Shown one piece after another: positions 1 to 7,846 of a stretch of DNA of 64,000 nt. Made by a program: the position numbers and the translations under genes. The first letter of the stretch is position 1. The number at the start of each line of letters is the position of its first letter. This stretch comes from Mycobacterium innocens (GTDB lineage Bacteria > Actinomycetota > Actinomycetes > Mycobacteriales > Mycobacteriaceae), in contig NZ_UPHQ01000276.1 in the NCBI RefSeq assembly GCF_900566055.1, forward strand, positions 1 to 64,000, given 5' to 3'. The notes beneath the pieces are model-generated. The model was not told the origin of the DNA, searched no databases, and saw only the letters and a program-made list of their open reading frames with translations.

Positions 1-1
1 G

Positions 2-94
2 CTACAAGCCCTCGTCGCCGCGTTCGCCGCCGACAAGGCCATCGTCGACGAATCCTCCACCCGCACCGCTGTTGCCGAAGTCACGGCGGACTGA
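2..94 (+). CDS. C-terminal fragment of an unidentified protein (5' end outside window)
   Basis: Frame 2 is open from the window edge and stops with TGA at 92-94, giving the last 30 residues of a protein. The segment is alanine-rich and acidic, ends in VTAD, and contains no motif I recognise. A strong GC-rich hairpin follows 30 bases downstream, as expected at the end of a transcription unit, which supports this frame being real. No function can be assigned. Confidence 0.4.
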   Translation, partial: LQALVAAFAADKAIVDESSTRTAVAEVTAD

Positions 95-123
95 ACACCA
101 CACCGACACCCCGAACACCACCG

Positions 124-150
124 ACCCCGCCGGACATCCACCGGCGGGGT
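124..150 (+). terminator. Intrinsic-type terminator hairpin
   Basis: Ten-base perfect arms at 124-133 and 141-150 flank a 7-base loop. The hairpin lies just after the partial gene at the left edge. A short mixed run containing TTT follows but there is no long U-tract, which is usual for mycobacterial terminators. Confidence 0.6.
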
Positions 151-157
151 CGTTTCA

Positions 158-568
158 TACCCGCACATCCTCACGATCAACGCCGCCATCATCCTCATCG
201 TGAATGCCGGTCAACAAACCATTCCGACCTGCAAGGCTTCATCGTCGGCCAAGACGACGCAATCGCCCTCGCCGAGGGCGCATTCGGGCCCCTGCTCGCC
301 AGCTGACCAACCAGCTCAACCACATCCGAGGCAGCTGACGACCAGCACACTTCACTCCCGTGAAACCCTCGGATTGCAGCCAGGGACAGCCGCCTCTCGG
401 CTCATCGATCAGGCGGGCTCGCAGGCTCTCCTAAGGCCGTTTCACCATGAACGCCCGCTCAACCCGTAGATGTCCCTCGTGATCGGGTATTTCTCCGACG
501 TATCCTGTTCCGACGGGTGTCCGGGTATTTCCCTGCACACTGTCACCACATTCGTGCAGGTCGATAGA
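158..568. other. Intergenic stretch with no recognisable gene
   Basis: About 410 bases lie between the terminator hairpin and the antitoxin gene. Short open frames here have no recognisable motif and no convincing ribosome binding site. I suspect decayed accessory DNA but cannot name its source. Confidence 0.4.
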
Positions 569-757
569 GTGGAGTTCGTGGCTGGCTTCCCCGATACCCC
601 GTCGGACCCGGCGGTGGTCGTCCTGAACCCCGATGATGAGATCACGCCGGAGTCCTTCGCTGCGTGGCTTGATCGTCGTCAGACGGGTGAACCAGTTGAT
701 CCGGGCGTGCGGGCTGCTGACACCCTTGCCGAAGCGCGCGCCGCTGGCGAGGTGTGA
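569..757 (+). CDS. VapB-type antitoxin
   Basis: A 62-residue acidic protein precedes and overlaps a PIN-domain toxin gene. The GTG at 569 is chosen because GCAGG lies 8 bases upstream and because the frame upstream of it looks non-coding; GTG 578 is an alternative. Its stop overlaps the toxin start by four bases (GTGA), the usual translational coupling of antitoxin and toxin. By analogy with VapBC systems it would bind and neutralise the toxin and autoregulate the operon. I see no clear ribbon-helix-helix or AbrB signature, so the antitoxin call rests mainly on position and size. Confidence 0.6.
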   Translation: MEFVAGFPDTPSDPAVVVLNPDDEITPESFAAWLDRRQTGEPVDPGVRAADTLAEARAAGEV

Positions 758-1155
758 ACCCGGTCGTCATCGACGCCTCCGCTGGCGTCGAACTGGCCGC
801 GGACACGCTGCGCGGGCGAGCGCTACGAGCGTTGTTGCCCGCCGACGGGGTGCCATGGGTGCCCGAGCTGTTCTTCGTGGAGTGCGGCGCGGTGTTGCGC
901 CGATGGGACCTGAACCGCATCCTGACGCGCCCCCAGATCGATCAGGCCATCGATGCCCTGATGGGCTGGCCGCTGCGCGTTACCCAGGTGCGGGGGTTGT
1001 TCGCCGACGCATGGCAGTTACGGACAAACGTCACCTTCGCTGACGCGGTGTACGTGGCGCTCGCCGAGCACCTTGGCGCCGACCTGCTTTCCGACGATCG
1101 CCGACTGGCCAACACCCCTGGCCTGCCGGTCCGGGTGCTGCACCTCCCAGGCTGA
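754..1155 (+). CDS. VapC-type PIN-domain ribonuclease toxin
   Basis: This 133-residue protein has PIN-domain features: Asp7 in VVIDAS near the N-terminus, Glu43 in FFVECG, Asp97 in TFADAVYVALAE, and Asp114/115 in LLSDDRRLA. Together these supply the acidic residues that bind metal in the nuclease. VapC toxins cleave specific RNAs, often tRNA or rRNA, to halt growth. The length is typical. The gene starts at a GTG overlapping the antitoxin stop, so the pair is one operon. The exact RNA target cannot be read from sequence. Confidence 0.85.
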   Translation: MNPVVIDASAGVELAADTLRGRALRALLPADGVPWVPELFFVECGAVLRRWDLNRILTRPQIDQAIDALMGWPLRVTQVRGLFADAWQLRTNVTFADAVYVALAEHLGADLLSDDRRLANTPGLPVRVLHLPG

Positions 1156-1489
1156 CGGCACCCATACGGGCAAACAAGACGCATCGTCCCGATACGTAAC
1201 TGCGACGTTGCCTGCCGATGATTCGCCGCGGGATACGGTTGCTCGCGTTCCCCGCCCCGATGATGTCGACCTTTCGGCAACCTGTGTCGACTTGTGGCGA
1301 AATTGGCTGGCGTAGTGGAAAAGCTACCTAGGAGTGTTCGATGATGTGGCGTTCACGATGCGGACGTATGTGCACTCGCAGCCCGACGCGCTGGCCGACG
1401 GCGCGCAGAGTTTGGCACGAGTTGTGACAATCCGTGACAACTTTACCGGCAGCCTGATACCAACGGAACGCATTGGCGCTGGTAGAGAG
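1156..1489. other. Intergenic stretch between VapBC and tRNA genes
   Basis: About 330 bases hold no gene I can support. A 65-codon frame starting at 1334 would run into the tRNA-Arg gene and lacks recognisable features. Two direct copies of GTGACAA at 1424-1430 and 1434-1440, spaced exactly ten bases, are the only clear pattern. Confidence 0.4.
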
Positions 1490-1562
1490 CGCGCCCGAAG
1501 AGATTCGAACTCCCAACCTTCTGATCCGTAGTCAGATGCTCTATCCGTTGAGCTACGGGCGC
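1490..1562 (-). tRNA. tRNA-Arg (anticodon ACG)
   Basis: Read on the minus strand, a 7-bp acceptor stem (GCGCCCG with CGGGCGC) encloses a D-arm, an anticodon stem CTGA/TCAG whose loop CTACGGA has anticodon ACG, and a GGTTCGAATC-like T-arm. The gene is 73 bases with a G discriminator; CCA is not encoded. It lies about 30 bases downstream of tRNA-Ser(GCT) on the same strand, so the two are probably cotranscribed. Confidence 0.95.
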
Positions 1563-1595
1563 TTGTCTTCAGTTGTGTTCCCCGGAAGGGTCCAG

Positions 1596-1684
1596 CGGAG
1601 GCGAGAGGATTTGAACCTCCGGTCCCCTTGAAGGGGGACAACTCATTAGCAGTGAGCCCCATTCGGCCGCTCTGGCACGCCTCC
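1596..1684 (-). tRNA. tRNA-Ser (anticodon GCT)
   Basis: On the minus strand a GGAGGCG/CGCCTCC acceptor stem encloses a class II tRNA with a long variable arm (GTCCCC/GGGGAC hairpin) typical of serine tRNAs. The anticodon loop reads CTGCTAA, giving anticodon GCT for AGC/AGU codons. Length is 89 bases with a G discriminator; CCA is not encoded. Confidence 0.95.
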
Positions 1685-1767
1685 ATGAACTTCCTGAGGG
1701 TACCCGATGCCGGGAACCCGGAGCTGCCGGACGCTTAGCGTACACAGCTGCCACATATGCTGTCGAC

Positions 1768-2832
1768 GTGCCTGCCCGTCTGCGACCCGTGCTGGACGGG
1801 CTGCCAGTCTATATTCCCGGCAAGACGGTGCCCGGGGCGATCAAATTGGCCAGCAACGAGACCGTGATCGGCCCGCTGCCCAGTGTGCGCGCGGCCATCG
1901 AACAGGCCACCGACTCGATCAACCGCTACCCCGACAACGGCAGCGTCGAGCTCAGGGCAGCGTTGGCCAAGCACTTGGACGTCGGTCCCGAGCACGTTGC
2001 CGTCGGGTGCGGTTCGGTCAGCCTGTGCCAGCAGCTCGTTCAAATCGTCGCCTCGGTGGGCGACGAGGTGATCTTCGGCTGGCGCAGCTTCGAGCTCTAC
2101 CCGCCGCAGGTTGCGGTCGCGGGCGCGACCGCCGTCCCGGTGCCGTTGACCAATCACACGTTCGACCTCGAAGCGATGCTGGCCGCGGTCACCGACCGCA
2201 CCCGGCTGATCTTCGTATGCAATCCGAACAATCCGACGTCGACCGTTGTTCCCCCGTATGTGCTCGCCGATTTCGTCAACGCGGTTCCGGCGCACATCCT
2301 GATCGCGATCGACGAGGCCTACGTGGAATACGTCCGCGACGGCATGGCCCCCGACAGTCTGGAGTTGGTCCATTCCCACGACAACGTGGTGGTGATGCGA
2401 ACCTTCTCGAAGGCGTACGGGCTGGCGGGTTTACGCGTCGGGTATGCGATCGGCCACCCGGACGTGATCGTCGCGCTGGACAAGGTCTACGTGCCGTTCA
2501 CCGTGTCGAGCATCGCGCAGGCGGCGGCCATTGCCTCACTGGATGCCGCCGACGAACTGCTGGCCCGCACCGACGCGGTGGTCGCCGAGCGCACCCGGGT
2601 GGGTGCGGCGTTGCGCGACGCCGGATTCGACCTGCCGCCGCCGCAGGCCAACTTCGTCTGGCTGCCGCTGGGAGCGCGCACTCGCGACTTCGTGGAACAG
2701 GCGGCCGCCGCGCGCATCGTGGTCCGCCCCGTGAGCAGCGAAGGCGTCCGGGTCACCGTGGGTGCGCCGGAAGAAAACGACGCCCTGTTGCGGTTCGCCC
2801 GCAGCTGGATCACTGCCGCGGCTGCGACGTGA
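1768..2832 (+). CDS. hisC2: Aromatic amino acid / histidinol-phosphate aminotransferase
   Basis: This 354-residue fold-type I PLP aminotransferase is close in length to M. tuberculosis HisC2 (Rv3772). Visible motifs are the substrate-side LASNET, the cofactor motif CNPNNPT, IDEAYVEY, and the Schiff-base lysine in TFSKAYGLAGLRVGY, with an arginine near the C-terminus (GVRVTVG). Family members transaminate aromatic amino acids or histidinol phosphate; the Rv3772 type is annotated mainly for the aromatic reaction. The GTG start at 1768 lies six bases after a TATGCT -10-like hexamer (1756-1761), suggesting a leaderless transcript. It opens the conserved gene order that follows. Confidence 0.9.
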   Translation: MPARLRPVLDGLPVYIPGKTVPGAIKLASNETVIGPLPSVRAAIEQATDSINRYPDNGSVELRAALAKHLDVGPEHVAVGCGSVSLCQQLVQIVASVGDEVIFGWRSFELYPPQVAVAGATAVPVPLTNHTFDLEAMLAAVTDRTRLIFVCNPNNPTSTVVPPYVLADFVNAVPAHILIAIDEAYVEYVRDGMAPDSLELVHSHDNVVVMRTFSKAYGLAGLRVGYAIGHPDVIVALDKVYVPFTVSSIAQAAAIASLDAADELLARTDAVVAERTRVGAALRDAGFDLPPPQANFVWLPLGARTRDFVEQAAAARIVVRPVSSEGVRVTVGAPEENDALLRFARSWITAAAAT

Positions 2833-2878
2833 TGAGTATGGCCGCGGCGCGATTCGTCGAAAAATCCGCTGCCGACGC

Positions 2879-3460
2879 TCAAGCCGGGTTGCGGCCGGTG
2901 AACGCGACGAGCCGATGCAGCGCGCTGGCGTGCTCGGGAACCTCGACCGGCGCATCAAACCCGGCGGCGCTGCGTTCGTGCGGCTTGATCAGCGTGTGCG
3001 CCAATCCCAGCACGTACTCGGCCAACGAATCGGCCACGCGCACCTCACGTCCCACTGCCGTCGCGTAATCCCAGGCGTGGACCAGGAATTCGATCGAAAA
3101 GACAGACACCGCCACCCTGGCGGACATCGAACCCGGACCCAGCGACACCTCACCTTCCAGGCCGTGGCGGTGCCAGGCATCCAGCGCCGGCCGAGCGGCG
3201 CCGATCACCAGACGCTCCACCGAGTCGGTGTCCTCTCGCATGGAGAATTCCGCGTCGACCATGCCGCCGAGAACCATGATCGAGTTGAGCAGATGCCCGG
3301 TCAGGCCCTTCACGTCGTACTCGGTGCACGGCGTCTGCTTGGCCCTGTCGTCGGCGGCGATGGTGTGCAGCACCTGCTGCAGGACCCCGAGTGAGGCCTC
3401 GGCGCTTTGCAGCTCGTCGGTCGGTGGAGAATCTGGTCCGGGTCGCAAATCGGAGGACAT
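2879..3460 (-). CDS. Rv3773c-like DinB/maleylpyruvate-isomerase-fold protein (TIGR03086 type)
   Basis: This 193-residue protein corresponds in position and length to M. tuberculosis Rv3773c. It has the helical-bundle pattern of the TIGR03086/DinB-like group: a PCTEYDVKGLTGHLLN segment with a potential metal-ligand histidine, EFLVHAWDYA, and a C-terminal RLVAFTGRNP ending common to the group. Some relatives use mycothiol, but no substrate can be named here. It is convergent with hisC2 and divergent from echA21. The start codons of the divergent pair are only 23 bases apart; a TAGCGT hexamer lies seven bases before this ATG, consistent with leaderless transcription. Confidence 0.75.
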   Translation of the reverse strand: MSSDLRPGPDSPPTDELQSAEASLGVLQQVLHTIAADDRAKQTPCTEYDVKGLTGHLLNSIMVLGGMVDAEFSMREDTDSVERLVIGAARPALDAWHRHGLEGEVSLGPGSMSARVAVSVFSIEFLVHAWDYATAVGREVRVADSLAEYVLGLAHTLIKPHERSAAGFDAPVEVPEHASALHRLVAFTGRNPA

Positions 3461-3467
3461 ACTCGCC

Positions 3468-3477
3468 ACGCTACGGT
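3468..3477. promoter_or_regulatory. Overlapping divergent -10 elements
   Basis: A forward TACGGT (3472-3477) sits six bases before the echA21 ATG. A reverse TAGCGT (complement of 3468-3473) sits seven bases before the Rv3773c-like ATG. The hexamers share two bases, so the two promoters could not be occupied at once. Confidence 0.45.
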
Positions 3478-3483
3478 CTCGGC

Positions 3484-4308
3484 ATGGGCGAAACATACGA
3501 ATCCGTTACCGTCGAAATCAAGGACCGGGTCGCGCAGGTGACCCTGATCGGGCCCGGTAAGGGAAATGCGATGGGCCCGGCGTTCTGGTCGGAGATGCCC
3601 GAAGTGTTCGCAAAGCTGGACGCCGACCGCGAGGTGCGGGCCATCGTCATCACCGGTTCCGGCAAGAACTTCAGCTACGGCCTCGACGTCCCGGCGATGG
3701 GCGGCTCGTTCACCCCGCTGCTGTCCGGCGACGCCCTGGCGGGCCCGCGCGCGGAGTTCCACGCCGAGATCAAGCGCATGCAGAACGCGATCAGCGCGGT
3801 CGCCGATTGCCGCACCCCCACCATCGCCGCGGTACACGGCTGGTGCATCGGCGGCGGCGTCGACCTGATCTCGGCGGTGGACATCCGCTACGCCAGCGCT
3901 GACGCCAAGTTCTCGGTGCGCGAGGTCAAACTGGCCATCGTCGCCGATGTCGGCAGCCTCGCCCGCCTGCCGCTGATCCTGAACGACGGTCACCTACGCG
4001 AACTGGCGCTGACGGGCCGCGACATCGACGCTGCCCGCGCCGAGAAGATCGGCCTGGTCAACGACGTCTACCCGGATGCCGACGCCACGCTGGCCGCGGC
4101 GCACGCCACGGCCGCCGAGATCGCTGAAAACCCGCCGCTGACCGTGCACGGCATCAAGGATGTCCTTGACCAGCAACGTATTTCCGCCGTGTCGGAGAGC
4201 CTGCGCTATGTCGCCGCGTGGAACGCCGCGTTCCTGCCGTCGAAGGACCTGACCGAGGGCATCTCGGCGATCTTCGCCAAGCGGCCACCGCAGTTCACCG
4301 GGGAGTAA
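3484..4308 (+). CDS. echA21: Enoyl-CoA hydratase/isomerase family protein
   Basis: A 274-residue crotonase-fold protein with the length and position of EchA21 (Rv3774). Oxyanion-hole elements are the NFSYGLDV region and AVHGWCIGGGVDL. The segment EVKLAIVADVGSLARLP, with an acidic residue before VGSLARLP, resembles delta3,5-delta2,4-dienoyl-CoA isomerases more than classical hydratases. It may therefore shift double bonds during degradation of polyunsaturated fatty acids, but a hydratase role cannot be excluded. The ATG at 3484 is chosen because the upstream in-frame region lies antisense to the neighbouring gene and a -10-like hexamer falls six bases upstream. Confidence 0.88.
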   Translation: MGETYESVTVEIKDRVAQVTLIGPGKGNAMGPAFWSEMPEVFAKLDADREVRAIVITGSGKNFSYGLDVPAMGGSFTPLLSGDALAGPRAEFHAEIKRMQNAISAVADCRTPTIAAVHGWCIGGGVDLISAVDIRYASADAKFSVREVKLAIVADVGSLARLPLILNDGHLRELALTGRDIDAARAEKIGLVNDVYPDADATLAAAHATAAEIAENPPLTVHGIKDVLDQQRISAVSESLRYVAAWNAAFLPSKDLTEGISAIFAKRPPQFTGE

Positions 4309-4329
4309 GTCCTGCCGCCCGGTACAGCG

Positions 4330-4389
4330 GCGAGATTGCCGTCATGGCTGTGGTTGCGGCGCCGACCACGACCGTGGCGGCAATCTCGC
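4330..4389. terminator. Interrupted inverted repeat between echA21 and lipE
   Basis: Eleven-base perfect arms GCGAGATTGCC (4330-4340) and GGCAATCTCGC (4379-4389) enclose a region that itself contains GTGGT/ACCAC arms around a GGCGCC core. It lies just after the echA21 stop and before lipE. It may be a terminator, an operator for lipE, or both; there is no U-tract. Confidence 0.4.
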
Positions 4390-4418
4390 TGCGGCTATAG
4401 CCACGTACCCTCGCGAAG

Positions 4419-5663
4419 GTGGCAGAGATGACCCCCGACGGAAAGATCCGCGTCCCCGCCGACCTGGACGCCGTGACGGCGATCGCCGACGAAGACCACT
4501 GCGACATCGACAGCGCGGCCGTCGAACGGATCTGGCAGGCCGCCCGCTACTGGTACCAGGCCGGAATGCACCCCGCTATCCAGGTGTGCCTGCGGCACAA
4601 CGGAAACGTGGTGCTCAACCGGGCGATCGGCCATGGCTGGGGCAACGCCCCGACCGATGCACCCGACGCCGAGAAAATTCCGGTCACCACCGACACCCCG
4701 TTCTGCGCCTACTCGTCGGCCAAGGCTATTACCGCGACCGTCGTGCACCTGCTCGCCGAACAGGGCCACTTCAGCCTCGACCACCGCGTCTGCGAGTACC
4801 TGCCCACCTACACCAGCCACGGCAAGGACCGCACCACGATCCGCCACGTGCTGACCCACAGCGCCGGCGTCCCGTTTCCCACCGGCCCCAGGCCGGACGT
4901 GACCAAGGCCGACGACCACGATTACGCGCTGCAGAAGCTGGGCGAATTGCGGCCGCTCTACCGGCCCGGGCTGGTCCACATGTACCACGCCCTGACCTGG
5001 GGTCCGCTGATGCGCGAGATCGTCTGGCGGAGCACCGGCAAGGAAATTCGCGACATCCTGGCCGCCGAGATCCTCGACCCGCTGGGCTTCCGGTGGACCA
5101 ACTTCGGTGTCGCCAAGAAGGACGTCCCACTGGTCGCGCCCAGCCACGCCACCGGACGGCCGTTGCCGCCGCTGATCGCAGCGGCGTTCCGCAAGGCCAT
5201 CGGCGGAACCGTGCACGAGGTCATCCCGTACACCAACCAGCCGCTGTTTCTGAGCACCATCGTCCCGTCGTCCAACACCGTCTCCACCGCTAACGAGCTG
5301 TCGCGGTTCATGGAGATCCTGCGCCGCGGCGGCGAACTCGACGGGGTACGGATCATGCGGCCCGAGACGGTGCGCAACGCGGTCAAGGAATGCCGGCGGC
5401 TGCGGCCCGACGTCGCGACCGGTCTGATGCCGTTGCGCTGGGGCACCGGATACATGCTGGGTTCGACGCGGTTCGGGCCATTCGGGCGCAACGCGCCGGC
5501 CGCGTTCGGTCACCTCGGCCTGGTCAACATCGCCGTCTGGGCCGACCCGCAGCGCCGCCTGGCCGCCGCGGTGATCAGCAGCGGCAAACCCGGCAGAGAT
5601 CCCGACGCCGGCCGCTACGGGGCGCTGCTGAACACGATCACCGCCACGATCCCATCCGGTTGA
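4419..5663 (+). CDS. lipE: LipE-type esterase of the serine beta-lactamase fold
   Basis: This 414-residue protein matches LipE (Rv3775) in place and size. It has the beta-lactamase/esterase EstB-type Ser-X-X-Lys motif at Ser99-Lys102 (SSAK) and a conserved tyrosine in HMYHALTWG that acts as second base in the family. The family hydrolyses short-chain esters or related acyl substrates; the natural substrate is unknown. There is no signal peptide. The GTG start at 4419 lies seven bases after TACCCT (4406-4411); ATG 4428 is the alternative start. It is separated from echA21 by an inverted repeat, so it is likely a separate unit. Confidence 0.85.
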   Translation: MAEMTPDGKIRVPADLDAVTAIADEDHCDIDSAAVERIWQAARYWYQAGMHPAIQVCLRHNGNVVLNRAIGHGWGNAPTDAPDAEKIPVTTDTPFCAYSSAKAITATVVHLLAEQGHFSLDHRVCEYLPTYTSHGKDRTTIRHVLTHSAGVPFPTGPRPDVTKADDHDYALQKLGELRPLYRPGLVHMYHALTWGPLMREIVWRSTGKEIRDILAAEILDPLGFRWTNFGVAKKDVPLVAPSHATGRPLPPLIAAAFRKAIGGTVHEVIPYTNQPLFLSTIVPSSNTVSTANELSRFMEILRRGGELDGVRIMRPETVRNAVKECRRLRPDVATGLMPLRWGTGYMLGSTRFGPFGRNAPAAFGHLGLVNIAVWADPQRRLAAAVISSGKPGRDPDAGRYGALLNTITATIPSG

Positions 5664-5692
5664 CCTCGCCGGCCGGCGGGAACCCTGGGGGC

Positions 5693-5881
5693 ATGTCTAC
5701 CTACCGAGTGATCAACCCGCACGGCGAAGTTGTCGCCACCAAGGACATCGCCAGCGCCGACGACGCCCACGCGTGGTTCGTCGATAACCAGGCCGACAAA
5801 ACCGAGTTCGGCTGGCGGATGGAAGTCGATATTGACGGCGACTGGCGATTCTTCGACCAAACCGACGGGGACCGGGCTTAG
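5693..5881 (+). CDS. Small conserved-type hypothetical protein, 62 residues
   Basis: An ATG at 5693 opens a 62-residue reading frame ending in TAG at 5879-5881. The protein is acidic and rich in aromatic residues (HAWFVDN, GWRMEV, WRFFDQ) with an alternating pattern suggesting a small beta-alpha fold. GGGGGC just upstream may act as ribosome binding site. Third-position GC bias favours this frame over the overlapping one. I do not recognise a named family. It begins 30 bases after lipE and could be cotranscribed with it. Confidence 0.55.
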   Translation: MSTYRVINPHGEVVATKDIASADDAHAWFVDNQADKTEFGWRMEVDIDGDWRFFDQTDGDRA

Positions 5882-5942
5882 CGGGTTTGCCCGCCGACCG
5901 GCACGGCAACCCGACAGGTATGCAATCCGACCGCTTCCGCCA

Positions 5943-6692
5943 ATTGTTGGACACACCGTCCGCAGCCACGACACCTTGCGCTCAGAAACCGTCGACGGCG
6001 GCGGTTATCCGGTCCACAAAGCCGCCGGCGCGGAAACGGCGGGATATGGCGACCCGCAGTTGCGCACCGACGAAGCCGCGCGCAAGAACCTGCGCGCCGT
6101 CGCCGACCGCGTCACCGAATTGGTCGACGAGACAGGCGTCGGCGCGTTCTTCGTGGTCGGCGAGGTGCGATCACGCTCCGACCTGCTGGTGGCCCTGCCG
6201 GAGCGGGTACTCGGCCGGGCGGTCCCGCTGAAGGTCGGTGCACGCCACAGCGGATACGACGTCGACGAGGTCCAACACGCCATCGAGTCCTGGTTCGTCC
6301 GGCGCCGACTCCGAGCGATCGATGACGCCGCGGAACGCTTCGGCGCCGAGATCGGCCGACGGTCCGGACGTGCCGCGCAGGATCTGGGCGCCGTCTGTTC
6401 AGCGTTGCGGCAGGGGGCGGTCGACACCCTGATCGTCGGCGACATCGGAGCCGCCACCGTGGTCGCCGACGAGACACCGAGCAGCGTCGCCCCCAACGCG
6501 GACGTGCTATCCGAGCAGGGGGCCGCGCCGGCCAAAACGCTGCGGGCCGACGAGGCGCTGCCGCTGTTGGCGATCTCGGTCGGGGCCTCGCTGGTACGCA
6601 CCGACGAGCGGATGGCTTCGACCGACGGCGTCGCCGCCGCGCTTCGGTATGCGCCGACACTTGCACTGAACGGCGGTGGCGGAGGGATTTGA
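5943..6692 (+). pseudogene. Truncated Rv2629-like (bacterial eRF1-family) protein
   Basis: The frame from about 5943 encodes roughly 240 residues that resemble the C-terminal two thirds of M. tuberculosis Rv2629: DGGGYPVHK, RAVADRVTELVDE, VVGEVRSRSDLL, RRRLRAIDDAAERFGAEIGR, GAVDTLIVGDIG and DEALPLLAISVGASLVR. The N-terminal domain expected for a protein of about 370 residues is missing; upstream sequence in this frame is the shadow of the small gene before it. TTG 5976 is the only plausible start. The 3' end reads into tRNA-Ser and stops there at 6690-6692, so the native C-terminus may also be lost. It is probably a relic. Confidence 0.6.
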
Positions 6693-6760
6693 ACCCCCGG
6701 ACGGTTTTAGCCGTCTCTCGCTTTCAAGGCGAGTGCATTAGGCCGCTCTGCCACGCCACC
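6674..6760 (-). tRNA. tRNA-Ser (anticodon TGA)
   Basis: On the minus strand GGTGGCG pairs with CGCCACC as acceptor stem. The anticodon stem CTCGC/GCGAG encloses the loop CTTGAAA with anticodon TGA, and a long variable arm (GACGG/CCGTC) marks a class II serine tRNA. Length is 87 bases with a G discriminator and no encoded CCA. Its 3' end overlaps the end of the truncated Rv2629-like frame. Confidence 0.95.
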
Positions 6761-6793
6761 GCTGCTTAGGGTAGCGGTTGTAGCGTGGCCCTC

Positions 6794-7780
6794 ATGCGTG
6801 CCATCGTCGCCGAATCGGCGGATCAACTGGTTTGGCAGGAAGTGCCCGATGTCTGCGCGGGCCCGGGCGAGGTGCTAGTCAAGGTCGCCGCGGCTGGCGT
6901 CAACCGCGCCGACGTACTGCAGGCGGCCGGAAAATATCCGCCGCCGCCGGGCGCCAGCGAGACCATCGGTATGGAGGTCAGCGGCACGGTGGCCGACGTG
7001 GGTTCCGGTGTCTCGGATTGGGCTGTGGGACAAGAGGTTTGCGCGCTACTGGCGGGCGGTGGCTACGCCGAGTACGTCGCCGTTCCGGCTGGCCAGGTGA
7101 TGCCGCTTCCACCGAATGTCGGTCTTGTCGATGCCGCGGCGCTTCCCGAAGTCGCCTGCACGGTGTGGTCGAACCTGGTGATGACCGCCCACCTGAGCCC
7201 GGGTCAGCTGCTGTTGATCCATGGCGGCGCCAGCGGCATCGGCACCCACGCGATCCAGGTCGCGCGCGCTTTGGGCGCCCGGGTGGCGGTGACCGCCGGG
7301 ACGCCGGAAAAGCTGGAACTCTGTCGCGGCCTCGGGGCGCAGATCACCATCAACTATCACGACGAGGACTTCGTCACTCGCCTCAAAGAGGAGAGCCCCG
7401 GGGCCGACGTGATCCTCGACATCATGGGCGCGGCCTATCTGGACCGCAATATCGACGCCCTGGCCGTCGACGGCCAACTGGTGGTCATCGGCATGCAGGG
7501 CGGGGTCAAGGCGGAGCTCAACCTGGGCAAGTTGCTCACCAAAAGGGCCCGGATCATCGGCACCACGCTGCGGGCCCGTCCGGTGGCCGGTCCGAACAGC
7601 AAGAGCGCCATCGCGTCGGCGGTGACGGCCTCGGTCTGGCCGATGATCGCCAACGAGCGGGTTCGGCCGATCATCGGCAACCGGCTGCCCATCCAACAGG
7701 CGGCGGAGGCGCATCAACTGATGTTGTCGGGCAAGACGTACGGCAAGATCCTGCTGACCGTCTCGAACCCGCGAGCGTAA
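6794..7780 (+). CDS. Zinc-independent quinone oxidoreductase-like MDR-family protein
   Basis: A 328-residue medium-chain reductase/dehydrogenase, matching Rv3777 in size and place. Features are the N-terminal GroES-like fold (AAAGVNRADVLQAAGKYPPP), a nucleotide-binding HGGASGIGTHAIQVARALGA motif, and no structural zinc cysteine cluster. This is the pattern of NADPH quinone oxidoreductases (PIG3/QOR type), which reduce quinones or activated double bonds. Substrate is unknown. ATG 6794 is chosen from family length; GTG 6785 is possible. It is convergent with the next gene and starts just after tRNA-Ser on the opposite strand. Confidence 0.85.
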   Translation: MRAIVAESADQLVWQEVPDVCAGPGEVLVKVAAAGVNRADVLQAAGKYPPPPGASETIGMEVSGTVADVGSGVSDWAVGQEVCALLAGGGYAEYVAVPAGQVMPLPPNVGLVDAAALPEVACTVWSNLVMTAHLSPGQLLLIHGGASGIGTHAIQVARALGARVAVTAGTPEKLELCRGLGAQITINYHDEDFVTRLKEESPGADVILDIMGAAYLDRNIDALAVDGQLVVIGMQGGVKAELNLGKLLTKRARIIGTTLRARPVAGPNSKSAIASAVTASVWPMIANERVRPIIGNRLPIQQAAEAHQLMLSGKTYGKILLTVSNPRA

Positions 7781-7846
7781 CGCCGCGGCGATATCAGCGC
7801 GCCGAAATTTCGCCCTGGCGTTGCGGTCGCGAGTGATTAGCCCGAC

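Noticed and set aside
200-469. An 89-residue open frame near the left end
   Set aside because: Low-complexity composition, no ribosome binding site and no recognisable motif; probably chance in GC-rich DNA.
1334-1531. A 65-residue frame starting after a GGAG
   Set aside because: It runs into the tRNA-Arg gene and stops there, and shows no coding features beyond the chance start.
1707-3068. A long open frame overlapping hisC2
   Set aside because: It is rich in Arg, Gly and Ala without motifs, and hisC2 in the other frame has all aminotransferase motifs. Similar long shadows opposite embC, pks13, aftB and glfT2 were dropped for the same reason.
7781-7812. Short palindromes CGCCGCGGCG and CGAAATTTCG between convergent genes
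   Set aside because: Arms are too short to call a terminator with confidence in such GC-rich DNA.
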